Source: Solea solea
Lineage: Eukaryota; Chordata; Actinopteri; Pleuronectiformes; Soleidae
NCBI RefSeq assembly: GCF_958295425.1
Contig: NC_081154.1
Location: 10,471,766 to 10,535,765 of the forward strand
DNA length: 64,000 bases
Direction of reading: 5' to 3'
The stretch's first letter is position 1. The number at the start of each line of letters is the position of its first letter. Shown one piece after another: positions 1 through 12,740 of this stretch. A model generated the notes under the pieces. It saw nothing but the letters and a program-made list of their open reading frames with translations. It was not told the DNA's origin and did no database searches. The position numbers were made by a program, and so were the translations under genes.

Positions 1-1888
1 CACATGGCACCCGTTTCACTGTGATGAGCCTGCGAGAGTTCTATTAATTCAACTAAAGCATGCACAGTGTAGACAGAGTGCAGGGGAGAGATGAGATGCT
101 GCTGCAGAGCCGTGGGGCACAGCATTCTGAGGAATTAGAGGTTAAGGCGAGCAGAGAGGAGGCATGTTTGTTAAGATATTCCGGAAAAATAAAATAACCA
201 GCGAGGATGAGCACGCAGTGTGTGTGTTTGTCCCAATAAACTGACTTGTCTGTGTAAAGCCGTTTGTCCTTGTGCCTGCTTGTGTGTCTCACTGCGTACT
301 TTCCTCGCAGAGGGGGGGGGCTCGGGTGTGCGTTTCTAAAAAGGTGGTAGGACGCCGGATGTGAGAATCCAGGCAAATCATGCATAATGTGAATCTCAAG
401 TGACCAACTGAGGTTCTGGTCACGTCTCCATCAGTGTCAGAGACGGAAACAATACGAGGACTCAGCAGACTCCTGTTTTGGGGAATCGCACGCACACACA
501 CGCACTCCTTCAGTGTGTTTGGAGGCGGATCAAACACGCACAAACACACTTGCTCCCATTCCATCTTCAGCCCTGTCACTGATGTGCTCGCCTGAATCCT
601 GATGCTATTGATCTTGAGCATTTCCTGATAGCTCTTCCATGGCCACTGTCACAGAGTCTCCACATTGGCTACGGACAGTAAAACTAACAGCGATTGATTC
701 TCCTCCTCCTCCTCCTCCTCCTCCTCCTATCAGTGAGACATTTCATTTACTGGAACAAAGCCACTTTGCTCTTTTGTTGTTGTATTTACTGGGCACAGTG
801 ACAGAAATAAATCCGTCCAAGTGATAACTATTGGGCAAGCACGATGAAAGAGGCGGCAGGGAGAAGGAGGGGTGATTGACAGGGTTACTGCGGCATAAGG
901 CTGAAAATGAATGATTTTTCATACACATGCTATAATTTTTTGCAATCTGTGTCGGCGTTGCTCTGTTAAATACAAATAAAACTTGTCAAATCAGGGGCTA
1001 ATTCCTGAAGCTTATTTTTGAGCTAAATGATTAATAAACACAGGACGTGTTCAGACAGCAACACGGATTTCACAACACAGTGGACGGAGCGGCACAACAA
1101 GTCACAACATGAATGTGCACACTGGGCAACCTTGAGAGCTCCTCTATCTGGAGCAGCAAATGCCAAGGACTATGACTCAAAAGAAGCTGAATAAACTCCA
1201 GAAGGGGACAGGATCGGGCTCTCTGTGCGCACCAGACCAAAACTGGTCGCAGGGTGCACACCAAAAAAAAAAGATGTAGAAATGTCAAACGGCAGTGCAC
1301 CTGGTGAACGTGTGTGCCGGTGGTTAGCTCTGTTACCACGACAGGAAACATGTCTGGGTTTTTGAACCTGCTGGCTGACAAAAGCCTGCAAGGAGTTCAC
1401 AGGTTCTCTTTGAACTTTGTGTGGCTTTTTTTCCAGGGACTCGTTTTCCATCCGCAGCCCACAGACATGCAGGTCGAGTTCGTTTGAGACTCTAAATCAC
1501 CCACACGTCTAAATGTGAGGTTCGGTTGTTAACCAGTCCCCTGTAGCTGTGTGATGGTTTTTTTTTTTTGCAGGTTTTTGTGCATGCTTGCCTGGCTTAC
1601 AAGGCCATTAAAGTGAAAACACATTATTTTCTTTTTTAGAAATAAAATCGAGATTATTTGGGGGGATGATCAAATAATCAAATGTTAGGGAAACTTCCTT
1701 ACGCATGCACCATGAACAACAGCTCTCCTTAAGTAGGCTTATCTATCAAGGAAATTAAAAAATCGGTTCATATTTGTTAGGTATGCTTTAGGCAATACTC
1801 AAAATAATGAATTATTAAAATGCACAGAATTACCTTGACTTTTTTTTTTAGCTGATTATACCTGCAGAGGCTTCAGAGGCAGAAGTGC
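1..1888. other. noncoding DNA, no gene seen
   Basis: No exon, RNA gene or transposon end can be supported here. Short open frames on both strands are stop-bounded and have low-complexity or unrecognisable translations. A (TCC)n microsatellite lies at about 699-727 and accounts for the proline run in one small frame. Several poly-A and poly-T tracts are present. This looks like intergenic or intronic fish DNA. Confidence 0.6.
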
Positions 1889-2085
1889 AGCCTGTGGCCA
1901 AGTGGAAAGGGAACTTGGCTTGTAACTGGAGGGTCGCCGGTTCAAGTACTCAAAAGAGCTGAGCAATGTACCCAACCCCCATTGCTCCCGGGGCGCTACT
2001 CAGTGTGGCAGCCCACTGCTGCTAATTCTAGGATGGGTCAAATGCAGAGAAATAATTTCCCTAAGGGGATTAATAAAGTATAAGA
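1889..2085 (+). mobile_element. tRNA-derived SINE
   Basis: The left part looks like a tRNA gene with an RNA polymerase III promoter. An A-box-like TGGCCAAGTGG lies at about 1895-1905 and a B-box-like GGTTCAAGTAC at about 1939-1949, with tRNA-like spacing. The right part has a tail of the form AATTTCCCTAAGGGGATTAATAAAG, the type of 3' end by which fish SINEs borrow a partner LINE's reverse transcriptase. A related, internally deleted copy lies at 13078-13236 on the same strand. The SINE family name is not assigned, and no target duplication was worked out. Confidence 0.75.
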
Positions 2086-3142
2086 TTTAGAAAAGTTCCC
2101 CACATTCATCCATACAGACATAATAAGGAGATGTTATAAAAAAAAGGTACATTGAGAACCCTGCCAAAATGCATTAAGCAACAAGGAACATTTTCATTGA
2201 CAGGATAAAGGTCAATAAAGGGACATCAGGTGGATCCAATGTGCCTCCCACTCTTTTGCCGTGGCGGTCACAGGCAAAGATGAACTGTGGTGCCAGCTAT
2301 CATTGCACACCCACCACAGATCGATTGTTGAAGATCAATGTGAACTACTCCTACTTGCTCCATGAAAAGTCCATAAAGGTGACAGACGGTTGTTGGCTGC
2401 CAGGTCTTTAGAAATAAAATGATATGCTCAAATGAATCAAAATAACAATAATAATAAAGAGTAAATGAGGGGGGGGGGGACTTTAATCTTTAATCCCGAC
2501 TCTAAGACCAAATTCTAACCTTCCAAATACTCTTTGAAGTTGTGAGGACTATCCAAAATGTCTCCTACTCTCTCACACATGCACAAAACTCCATCAAACT
2601 CACCCTGCTGCTGTCTGAGATATTAATGATTTAGCCAAAGAAATTGAAGAAAAGTGAACTTCCTTCTCTTATTCCTAACTTTCTCGTAAAAACACCCCGT
2701 CTCCACATTTTGACACTAAGACGACTTTTTTGCATGAAAGTGAAAGTGATGGGTCCACAGCTGTCACTCAAACCCGCAGAGCCTCAGTGGATGGTGACCA
2801 TTCCTCTGTGAATTAACATCTTTCAGCTGCATGAGGAGAAAAGAAAAAGGTAAAAAAAAAAAGAAAGAAGAAGAAGAAGAAGAAGAAGAAGAAGAAGAAG
2901 AGCCCGGTATATTTATACAGTAGGAGGAGCATCTGCCAAGTCTCAGCTGCAGAGGGCCCAGAGCCAGCAGACCATTACATTTATCTGCATCACGAACGTA
3001 CTCTTTGAGGGGGGAGAAAAAAAAAATAGCAGACAGAGTGTGAAGGAGATAAAGGTAACAATGGAGATGAATAGTGGGAGTGGGAGTGGGAGGAAGGGAA
3101 GAGAAGATGTGTAAAGAACTGGGCTTCAGGGGGGAAAAAGGG
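2086..3142. other. noncoding DNA with a dispersed-repeat piece and (AAG)n
   Basis: No gene seen. About 2525-2575 (a 'gttgtgaggac...ccaaaatgtc' core) resembles the right part of the dispersed repeat at 28460-28620, so it is probably an old transposon fragment. A purine-rich (AAG)n tract lies at about 2865-2902, preceded by a poly-A run. The following 2903-3142 is G/A-rich without a credible frame. Confidence 0.45.
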
Positions 3143-3245
3143 GGCAGTGGTGAAAGAAGGATTCAGATCCTTTAATTAGGGAAGACTGCCAAAACAGCAG
3201 AATGAAAATTCTTCATTACAGGTAGAAAAAAAACTTACTTCGCAA
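3143..3245. mobile_element. arm of a common fish dispersed repeat
   Basis: The stretch around 'attcagatccttt' followed by 'cttcattacaggtag' resembles one end of a very common fish repeat whose consensus reads roughly 'gtattcagatcctttacttaagtaaaagta'. The other arm appears at 4556-4730, so the two may be ends of a single decayed element about 1.6 kb long. Identification is by memory of the pattern. No terminal inverted repeat or target duplication could be fixed. Confidence 0.45.
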
Positions 3246-4299
3246 ATGTTAATTAGAAACTATTTTTAGTTTCGACTGTTTCAGGAAAATCTTTATATAA
3301 GTTTTCTTGAAACGCTTGTTTACCTCTGACCTCTGACATGAAAGCCGGGAATTATCACAAAACAGTCACTTGCTGTAAGTGAAGATGGAGAGAGGCGAGG
3401 GATTGTTGGCCGGAAAGGTTTTTAAACTTTAGATTTCAAGAAGCTGATCCATAAAACCTGGGTGTCACGGCACAATTTATTGACATTGACTGGAAGTTGC
3501 GATCCTTTTGCCTTGACTGTCAAAAAACACCGAGGCGCGACTATTTGCTGAGGCCTGCGCAGAGGAATGGGAAGTAAGTGGCAAACTAGGCACCGGTCGC
3601 ACCCGTTATACATGCTGCCATCTGCCCGGAGACTTCTAATTGAACACCTACACCTCTTGTTGTGATGTTAACACATGTTCTTGTTGCACACATCCATGTT
3701 GGTCTTTATTTTAAGATGACCTGGTTGGCACGTCATAGGCCTGAGCCTCTTTGAAATGTGTAGTTCTGTGTTTACAAAGAAAAAGACACAGTTGAACAAT
3801 GGTGTCTGAAATGCACACGGTCTGATTAGCCATTCATTTAGTCATTAGAAGAAAAGCAAACTTTTAATTGCAATTTGAGAATGTGAGATTAATTAGTTCA
3901 TTTTTTTTTTTTTTTAATCTATAATCTATTGACAGCCCGTGTAATTATGTGACTTGTGGTCAGGGCCAGCCACAATTACTCATCAGCATGTTTTTCAGTG
4001 CAATACAATAACTATAGAACACCTACTGTAAGAACTGTGATTATTATTGAGGCATTAGCATGTTGAGTGGCATGTCTGGGTGGAAGTTTTCATATTATAA
4101 GAGTCTGAAGGGTTCTGAGATGATGAATGGGAGATGAAATAGAAAAGTACATAACATTTTTCTCGTGTCTTGAATTTCTTTTTGGCGAGAAATTGGACCA
4201 TTTGAAATGAAACCATGGAAAAGGCACTGTGGTAAAAAAAAAATGTGTGTCTCTTACCACGGTGGAACTGTGGCAGAGCAGGAGATGGCTGCGGAGCTT
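3246..4299. other. noncoding DNA between two repeat arms
   Basis: AT-rich with several homopolymer runs, including a T tract at about 3902-3915. No gene or RNA seen. It lies between the two arms described at 3143-3245 and 4556-4730 and may be the interior of that decayed element or a later insertion into it. Confidence 0.45.
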
Positions 4300-4450
4300 T
4301 CCGTTGGCAGTGGCCAGGATGGACAGGATTAGGAATGAGCATATTCGAGGGACAGCTGAGGTTGAGATGTTTGGTCACGTGCAGAGGAGGGATGGTGAAG
4401 ATGGAGCTGCCGGGCAGGAGGAAAAGAGTAAGACCACAGAGGAGAAAGAA
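4300..4450 (+). pseudogene. LINE ORF2 C-terminal scrap (probably RTE-like), frameshifted
   Basis: From about 4319 the frame reads MDRIRNEHIRGTAEVEMFGH followed by VQRRDGE. This resembles the C-terminal tail of a LINE reverse-transcriptase protein abundant in fish genomes ('RNEYIRGT...WFGHVQRRD'). The continuation MELPGRRKRVRPQRR starts at 4401 in a different frame, so a frameshift lies between about 4391 and 4401. Some residues expected between EVE and FGHVQRRD are missing, suggesting a small deletion too. Only about 45 codons remain, so it is a dead fragment. The clade (RTE) is an inference from memory of the tail. Confidence 0.6.
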
Positions 4451-4453
4451 GGA

Positions 4454-4472
4454 GGCGGCGGCGGCGGCGGCG
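4454..4472. repeat. (GGC)n microsatellite
   Basis: Short perfect GGC trinucleotide run directly after the LINE scrap. It encodes glycine or alanine runs in overlapping spurious frames. Confidence 0.9.
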
Positions 4473-4555
4473 ACTGTACGTAGTTGAGCTGCAAACAACG
4501 TCGAAAAGGCCCGAAAGTAAGAAATGACAGTTTTCTTAAAAAGATATCATAATAT

Positions 4556-4730
4556 CCATCCATCTAAAGTAACTTTCTTAAGCCGTGATATAAATGTAAT
4601 GGAGTAGAAAGTACAGTATTTCATCTTGAGGCGTGAAGTGGAGCAGAAGCAATGAAATAGAAATGGAACAAAAAAAAGTAGTATTTCTCAAAACTCTACT
4701 CACGTTCAGTGCTGGGCTACTTTCCAACAT
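4556..4730. mobile_element. second arm of the common fish dispersed repeat
   Basis: The segment 'aaatgtaatggagtagaaagtacagtattt' onward through 'tgaagtggagcagaag' resembles the other end of the repeat whose first arm is at 3143-3245 (consensus-like 'tgtagtggagtaaaaagtacaatatttgcctctgaaatgtagtggagtagaag'). The 4300-4472 LINE scrap sits between the arms. Termini are not resolved. Confidence 0.5.
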
Positions 4731-7692
4731 CTGAAGGAAGGTAGAAGAGACAGACTCACTGAGCCAGACATCTGTCTATTTATCTATACTTAACTAACTA
4801 TACTATTACTATATTTATACAAAAGTATTAGATGTCTCATTTATTCCCTTTGAACTCTCTGCTCGTTAATTATTTAATTTCGCTGGGTTCATTTTTGCGT
4901 TATCGCTCATTTTTCAGCCCGAGCGCGATGACATGCAACATAATCGCTGACTAAAGGACATTTTGTGATGAGCGCGTGTTGAGTTTCTGAAAACAGCTGC
5001 CACTGCGAGCAAGGACGACTGCACTCCTCTTCATCGACGGAGTTAAAAAATAGGACAGAAAACAGGAGAACATGCGATAAGTGTAGAGTTGTTGCTATTG
5101 TAGAGTTTTTTTTAAGCCTGTACTTTCCAAGGTGAGTGAGGACTGTGCGAGTCCATTGTGTGAAAATATCGGCGCCAAGGTCAAGCGATCGTGTGTTGAA
5201 CACAAACACGTACGCACCCTTTTCCAGTGTGTGCGCATCTTATTCTCTTTTTTACAGTCTTACTGTAGTCACTTTGGCGTCTTGGAGCCGCGTCTCAGGC
5301 AAGACAGGAGCAAGGGAACGGCGGCGTGGTCAAAATCCAACGTGAGGCACGACCAATGCCACATGAATAGGGAGCAACAGGCTTGTGAAAACTCCCAGGT
5401 AACCATGCCCTAAATTGGCGGCACAGCACAGCAAGGCGTACATGCAGATCAGCCTATTAACCGCTCTTTCGTCTGAGATTTGTCCCTGAAGTATGCCACA
5501 CACACACACACACACACACACATACTATGCACATCAATGTCTATAAGGTTCCTAGGAATTTTCTACATGTGAGACGTGGTTACCAAGACATAATCGACTG
5601 AAAAGGAAAACATCAACAGAATCAGCATGGGTGCAAAGGATATGAATGGAAACGGTGGCGTTAAAACTGAATATATACAGTAGTGTGTCTGCATACCATT
5701 TATCTGTGATACCATATAGTCCTTATACTTCTGTCACATTTTTATTGGTTCTGCAAGCGAAAGACCATGAAATGATGTATAAACAGACATGTATATTTCA
5801 CTACTTTGCATGTGTCTATTACTAATGATAATTGTTATATCAACTGTCTTGGCCTATGTTTTAAATTATTAGAATAATAGCCTATTTCAGGCCTCCTGTG
5901 GTGTAGCAAAAACCTGAATGTGAAACACAATAAAGATATGCATGTAAAGCTTTTATCTCACAGTATATAGAGGCATGTCAATGACTTGAGATTGAGATTC
6001 TCCGGCACGATTTTCAAACAAATCCAAATGTTTAATGCACTCGTGAACAAAAGATGAGAAACATTCAATTGGGCATTCAAGTAAAGTGCCAAACCGTGTG
6101 ATTTCTTTAGGCCTTGAACATGGCCCTGCAAAATGGGCTTATTCTTATTATTGTTATCATCATTATTATTATTATTATTATTATTGTTGTTGTAGTAGTG
6201 GCTTAAGTGACATAACCAGGTTAGCTCGACATAACCAGGCAAAATGCGTGACATCGTCAGACTGCCGCGCACTGATTGGTCAGAGTGCTGACACAGGAAG
6301 TGGCACAAGCATCAAAGCGAACAATCCCGAAAAACGTGGGTTCATCTCCATCATTTAGCAAGGAAATGTCTAAAATCTCATCATTTAACAGAGGAGTCTG
6401 GTGAAGTCCTGCGATCGCAGCTCATGAAATAAAATGCAGAAGAATTGTTAGTCATTTAGAAATGAGGCCGCAATTTTTTTAACTACTGTTAAGCTTTTTG
6501 TGACCTTTGTCTGGGCACGATATGTACAAAGAGTTAGACTTTTTCTTTTTCTTTATACTGAAAACATTTGTAACATTGCTGACCAGTGAAAGGCACAAAT
6601 GAGTTAAGTTCTCAGAATAAAGAGCTGAAAAATACACAAAATACCCCGTTGAGTTGAGGAAAAACTCTGCAGTCCTAATGCGCTAATTACCTGTTGTCAT
6701 GCGAGTGACAGCTTTTACATGCGGTATACATGAATCTAATCCGATATAATAGCACTCATTATAGCCACTTAACATATTAGTTATTGTTGCCTCTGTTCCC
6801 CCCCCACACACACACACACACACACACTCATATTTACCTAATACATGAGCCCACACTTGCACACACTGTAAAGGAACATATTTTTTCTCAGAGGCACATT
6901 TGCAAACCCCCGCCTCATTAATCACAACCGTCGGTGTCTGTGAAAGCTGTGATACAGAAGGGTCTATGACAGTGACTCACCTCTTCTTCTCCCCCCTGCT
7001 CCTCAGGAATAAAAATATGCCTCCAATCTGATTTACTGTCTCCTGACAGCACACGCGCCTCACTGTCGAACTCACAAGCCTCACCCTTGCTATTCTTGAA
7101 GTCTGAGCCCGCGCTATTGTCTTTGTCAGTTGCTCTCCTCGTGCCACTGTCCAAATCGATACATGCACTTCACATGAACGTCAGCATACTTGTTATCCTC
7201 AAACTCTTTATGTTTAGTTTGACAGAATAAAACTGTTTTTTTTTGTAGAGATATTGTCCCGTGTGTACGCCAGAACCACATTCTTCATTTAATTTCACTT
7301 GTAAGCTGTATGCTGACCCTATAACCAAAGACAATAAAGACTTATTTTTCACTTAACAACATTAGTAAACCCCTCAGTGTAAAAGATGGCACCTGTAGCT
7401 GTACTTCTAAATCACTCAATGACAACTATCTTACCATTTAAGGGCACATTACCCTCCATGGTTTACTTAAGGCTCAGTACTAGGTCCCCTTTGTTTCCCC
7501 ATTAACCCTTAGAACACAGAGCATATAGACTGTTTTTTATATACATTGAAAATGAACGCCTTGTATCAAATAATCTGCAAACACGGCCTCACATATAACT
7601 GCTATATGCCGACGATACCAAGCAGCATCTGGGATTTCTGCATGGTGACGCCACAGACTAGGAAGAATGAATACCATCATCAAATAAACTTA
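4731..7692. other. noncoding DNA with microsatellites
   Basis: No gene supported. Microsatellites: (CA)n at about 5497-5522, (ATT)n then (GTT)n at about 6160-6198, and (CA)n preceded by a C run at about 6797-6828. Small frames here either cross these tracts or have translations with no recognisable family. Confidence 0.55.
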
Positions 7693-8090
7693 TCTCATGG
7701 CGTGGTTCGGTTCTCTATGTATTTTTTTCGCGTTTCCATTTGGAATAGTACCAAAATAACCGGCCCCAACTGTACCATTTCTTTTTTGGTACCCTTCCCC
7801 TGGACTACCATAGTAATGGTTACGGTACGGTATGGGTGGAGCTAGACCCACGACATGCAGGTTTAGATTGGTTTAGCGACAGAAAAGCGTCACTCCCTTG
7901 GGACTGGTGTTTCTTCAACGCCTGCAGTCTCATACAAAGCTTGACATCGTGTTGAGACAAACGGCCACAAACCGAGCAGGAAAAAGAAGCAGATGGATGT
8001 CCTCCATTGTTGCCCATTATGTCACATTCTGGCCACCTACAACTGCCCATATTACAGTTATTGGAGTTACCATGGATGCAACTCATACAG
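7693..8090 (-). mobile_element. GGTACGG-family non-autonomous DNA transposon, copy 1
   Basis: Begins near 'catggcgtggttcggttct' and carries the arm 'catttggaatagtaccaaaataaccggcccc', then repeated GGTAC/GTACC motifs around 7790-7845 and 'tgggtggagctagaccca'. The segment about 7885-7965 is the reverse complement of about 40960-41065 in copy 2, so the interior is inverted relative to that copy. Palindromic ends and repetition in the window indicate a non-autonomous (MITE-like) transposon. The far end is degraded, so the right boundary is approximate. Confidence 0.6.
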
Positions 8091-9536
8091 AATAAAGCTC
8101 ATTTTTTGACTACTTGTAAGTATAAGGGACATCAAACTGCATCGCCGTCTCTACACACAAGTAGATCACACATCCATGCTGCTCATGTTGTTTTCAGATC
8201 ATCAGCAAGCATCCAAGGAACACAATTAACCAAAGCATTCCAGTTGTCCCACAGGTATAAATAAAACTCTGTAGTTTCATGCACAAAACGTCGGTTTCAT
8301 CACTTATAACACCAGACAGAACACAGTAGTGATTGTGACGGCTTTTATGTGTTGTTTCCAGTAGCTGTCTGGTCTATCCCTCTCACGTGAATACAGAGTT
8401 GACAAACAAGCACAGATTACCGCACTTAACGACCACCGCGAGAATAGTTGCAGCACGTTTTCATCATTCACATTAAGTCGTGAGATTGCCTAATATAAAA
8501 AGCGGTGTCGGTGAAATTAGGTTTTCCTGATTAATTGCGGCGCTCGCCCACTGTTGGGTGGGACGGAGGCATGAAATGTCACACACTGCATCACCTGGGA
8601 TGTTCTCTCGTGGAAATGTAATGGGTGAAATAACAAATTCAAGAGGTTTTCAATGTATTTTCAGTCCATCAATGGACACACGGTTAGTGTGCACCGGAAT
8701 TATGGGAGACTAAATGGAGGGAAATGCATAAGTAGTAGTGTAAAGCTGAATAGCTCGAGGAGGGTGAATAATACCCCAGTGCCCCATTTCTAACCACTGC
8801 TACTCTACATTTTTACCCCCGGGCGCACCTTAACTTTGTTTTTATAGGTTTTATTGGTGCCTAATGCATGACCCTCTTAATTTCCATTTTGTGCCCCTTA
8901 GTGAAGACACCAAACAGTAGGACTATCTTTAATTAGAGAATTGCTTGGCTTGTTGACCAATATATGTCCTCTAATTACAGGTGTGGGTACCTTCATTTTT
9001 CTGTGTACTTTTTCTTCTTCTAAAAAACTTTTTCAAGCCATTTTTGTTTGTGTCACAGAATGTTTATTCCCAAGATACTATTGTCCCCTGAGCTGGATTA
9101 CAGTCATTCAAAACAGATTCTTTCTTTGTCCATTTCTGACCATTTCTTTTTTAGGGCTTGATCAAAATATGGAGGAGGAAGAACACCACTCATCTTAAAA
9201 TATATCTGAACTGCTGGAGCATCAAACTGAAATAGAAAAATGTCTTGTTTTGCACAGTGTGATGTTATTTTTCTACTTCAGGACTTGATTTTATGGAAGT
9301 CAAGCAAAAAAAAGCATTTTTATGTAGCAAACTGACACACTAGTTTTGCCTGACTGAGCATCAGTGAGCATCTGTGCACCCGGCACAGACATGCCCACCA
9401 TGGCAGCCCTGCGCCCTGTTCTGCCTGTTAACCAAGTTGTTCTCCAAACCCAAAATCGGCAGCAAGCAGCAGCAGCCATGAGCACTGCTAAGAGAACTGG
9501 ACAATGTAAAGTATTTATTTAAATTCAAATTAAAGT
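8091..9536. other. noncoding DNA, nothing recognised
   Basis: AT-rich sequence without a supported gene, RNA or repeat. Small open frames on the + strand (for example 8941-9198) are rich in Phe/Leu/Ser and look like translated noncoding DNA. Confidence 0.55.
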
Positions 9537-9895
9537 TGTATTCACACCTACTGGTCCACTAGACTCGGTACGATTGGGGACTTGGTTCAATTGGGGGGTT
9601 GCAACATTCAGCCGGTCCGAGTTTGCTTTCACACTGCACATTTTGAATAACGTATTCCCCTCCTCGCTGCATAAAGAATTACTGAAGGAGAAGACAAAAC
9701 TCGCTCATCTGTGTTGCGTTTACCCACAATGCCCTGCGTTGTAGTCCGCTTCCTGCATTTGGTGCAACCAAACCGAGACCTATGTTTTATGCGGACCAGA
9801 GTTCGCTTTTTCGGTGCGGATCAGAGTTCGCACTCACACCGGACCTTCCGAGCAAACCAACTAGGATTCGAATTAGAAAGGCTGGTGTGAATATG
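9537..9895. mobile_element. palindromic TTCACACC-type non-autonomous DNA transposon
   Basis: The ends form an inverted pair: TATTCACACC at 9539-9548 and GGTGTGAATA at 9884-9893. Internal arms repeat variants of 'ggaccagagttcgct', 'gcggatcagagttcgca' and 'cggtccgagtttgct', a pattern common in fish repeats of hAT type. There is no coding capacity, so it would depend on a transposase supplied elsewhere. No clear 8-bp target duplication could be fixed, so the superfamily is an inference. Confidence 0.65.
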
Positions 9896-12230
9896 ACTTA
9901 AGAGGACATAGGGGAGAGAAGCAGTTTACTTTTGTCTCTCTTCACATCAAAAATATATTAAAGAGGACACAGTGTGGCATATCACTATGTACACTAAGAT
10001 GAACTTAAATGGTATTATGCTAATGTGGAAATGAGTAGGGCTAAGCTGCAGGTAAAGTATTAAATAGGGTTGAAAAACACCTCTGGCTTCCTCTGTCTAC
10101 TTTTCAAGAGTTTTTATGCGCTGAATGTGAAAGGCACATTCAGTCGATATTCTTTCCTGTTACTAACAGAACGAAGACAGAACTAGAGAGAAGGACAAGC
10201 AGACAGAAACACTGGGATTTCTTTCACTCTGCCCTTTGCCCGCCGTCTTCCACCGACCCCTCCTTCTCAGCTCCGTCTCTTTCTTCCTTCACCCGTTCCT
10301 CACCCTGAGCTGTGCAATCAGACTGCCTGATGTCTGATTTTCCATACCTTTACCTGGCTGGCTATCACTTAGGATTGCAAATCCTGTCAGAGGTGAAAAA
10401 GCCACAGCTGGAAGAATGGAAGGGAATGAGATGAGCAGCCAGCACTTGTCATTTATTCATCCGCGCCATCATTCCACCGGGACCTGGAGCGTCGGTACAG
10501 AGGTTATTAAAGCTGAGGAAAACTTTGTCCCAGAGGTAAAGAGGTAAACAAAAAGGGGTAAAGAATGTATGACCGGTGTGGAACATGACAAAGTCAATTC
10601 ATTCTCTATGAGCAGCGAGGAAAATAAATGTTTCACTGCCAGCCAAATTCCCCATAACGTGCAGAATTCACAGATACACGGTTTTCAGTTTTCACAATAG
10701 ACGCGAGAGGGGAGCTCCACCATCTCCTCTTGTAATATGCAGCTGTTGGGGAGCAGTAACACTGTTGTGTGAGCAAAATGTGTCACTATCTAGTAATTAT
10801 TCCAGTCATTTGTGCTCATCGCTTGCTCTTTCCCTGTGGTTAAGCCTCAGGTGTTATTTACTTTTGTAAGAATTTCTCTCCCTGCCGACAGTGAACCTTG
10901 TAAACTCAAGCACCTCATAAATTCAGCCAATTAAGTTATTTTCCCCGCTCTGCAAACTAGTGCCACCAGTATGCGTAATCACTTATAAACCTGTTCTCTT
11001 ATTCACTTACACATCATGACTTATCCCCCGTGCAATAACTTATACCTCCAGACATTTTATATCCCTCACAACCGCGTGCTATTAAAGCTCAGTTTATGGG
11101 TTGTAACGTATGGCTGTCTGAATTCTTTAATAGGCCGTTTAATATACAGTAGATCCTAAACTTCCAGTTAGCTGTGAGCTGTGCATCTGTACCTTGTTGG
11201 GCACAGATTTGTGCGGTCCACTTACACGGTCCTGTCCTGCCTTGGCCCTCCACACGCTCTCCTGTAATGTTACCCAGTGAGCATCCGTGAGACGCGGTGG
11301 GGCAGTGTAAGACGGGGTGTACTTCAGGCTCAAGAACAATGCCATTCCACCAGCCAGAACACTACTGTGAAATGTATGTGTCAGGGGTAAATGGAACATA
11401 AACGGGGGACATGCCTGACACTGATGGATTAAAATTCAAAATCGTTTTCAGCTGAAGAGCGTTTTTTTTGACAGTTAAGCAGTTCAATTGCACTTCATTC
11501 CGCGAATATCGTCTCGGTCTGATACTTCTGGGGATTCTTCTGATTTATTTTAAGTTTTTAAAGTTTATTTTAAGTTTTATTTTCACGGATTTCTCTCCAT
11601 GTTTTTTTTTTCCCCCAGTGGTGCTGTTCTATTCCCTTTTGTTCTTTTTCTGTTGCCTTGTGTGTCCAATTTACTCCCTTGCCTGTGATTTCCCCTCCTC
11701 TGATGCGAGAAAAAGGAAAAAGGTTGAACTGTTTAACCAGTGCAGTCAACTTTGGTCAAACTGCTTCTTCTTCGTCTTGCAAATATTTAATCTACAAATG
11801 TAGATTCTTCAGAAATCCATCCAGCCTCCATCCGCGGCTGCAACACACACACACACACAAGCGCGCCGACAGAGCGTGCGCACACAGAAACACAACACTT
11901 GTCGCCCTTTTCCGTCATGTAACAGGTGCAACAACCCACTCTCAGCAAAAACTCTCGCAAAAGAGTGGACACTTTGGGGCTCAGCACTTATAAACAGTTT
12001 CAGGCATTTACCCACAACACCACCACTCCACTCCACTTCCTCCCACCAGATCCCTTCCACTTCTACCTTAAAATAGCACAAATGTGCAGGTTTTTGGTAG
12101 TCAGGTGACCACACACCTGGTTATTCTATTTTCATCTGTTTTCTTTTCCAAATTGTGAATTAAATATCAACAGAACAGAATGCATTTGTATGATGGAGTA
12201 TAAGGGCCAAGCTTAAGAATTTATTAGTTT
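9896..12230. other. noncoding DNA, nothing recognised apart from short repeats
   Basis: No supported gene. A (CA)n tract lies at about 11843-11859. Overlapping frames on both strands around 11468-12114 contain long Phe/Leu or Cys/Val runs from T-rich and CA-repeat sequence and are not credible genes. Confidence 0.55.
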
Positions 12231-12510
12231 AATCTTTCGAGAATAAAGTCGTAATATTATGAGAATAAAGTTGTAATCTTTCAAGAATAAAGTCGTAATA
12301 TTATGAGAATAAATTCGTAATCTTTCAAGAATAAAGTCATAATATTACGAGAATAAAGATGTAATCTTTCAAGAATAAAGTCATAATATTATGAGAATAA
12401 AGTCGTAATCTTTCAAGAATAAAGTCATAATCTTTCAAGAATAAAGTCATAATATTACGAGAATAAAGATGTAATCTTTCAAGAATAAAGTCGTAATATT
12501 ATGAAAATAT
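12231..12510. repeat. 22-bp A/B minisatellite
   Basis: Twelve full and one partial 22-bp units. Type A starts AATCTTTCAAGAATAAAGTC and type B starts AATATTATGAGAATAAAGTC. The order is A-B-A-B-A-B-A-B-A-A-B-A and a partial B. Units stay in perfect 22-bp register from 12231 to 12494, with a few substitutions (for example cgt/cat at unit ends). The mostly alternating order implies growth as a 44-bp dimer, with one A-A junction showing a later slip or exchange. Confidence 0.9.
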
Positions 12511-12619
12511 ATATTATATATACTGTATGTAATTGAATACATTTAATAATGGGATAATTATGACTGAATTATTACTTTTATAAAAACGTTGCTAGCAAAA
12601 AAACATTATAATCTCTCAA

Positions 12620-12740
12620 TATTCTATCACCTTGCCTTGGCAGCTGTGCCTCACACTGAGAAAAGAAGGTGAGGTCGTGGGCCATGTTTTCATTATAACA
12701 TTAAGTGGTGGGCCACATGTAATCGATTGAGGGGTTCACG
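12620..12740 (-). mobile_element. hAT-like element fragment (minus strand)
   Basis: The reverse complement reads '...aatcgattacatgtggcccaccacttaatgttataatgaaaacatggcccacgac', matching the interior of the better-preserved copy at 28625-28760. The terminal CAGAGGTGTCAAACT end is missing here, so it is a truncated relic. Confidence 0.6.
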
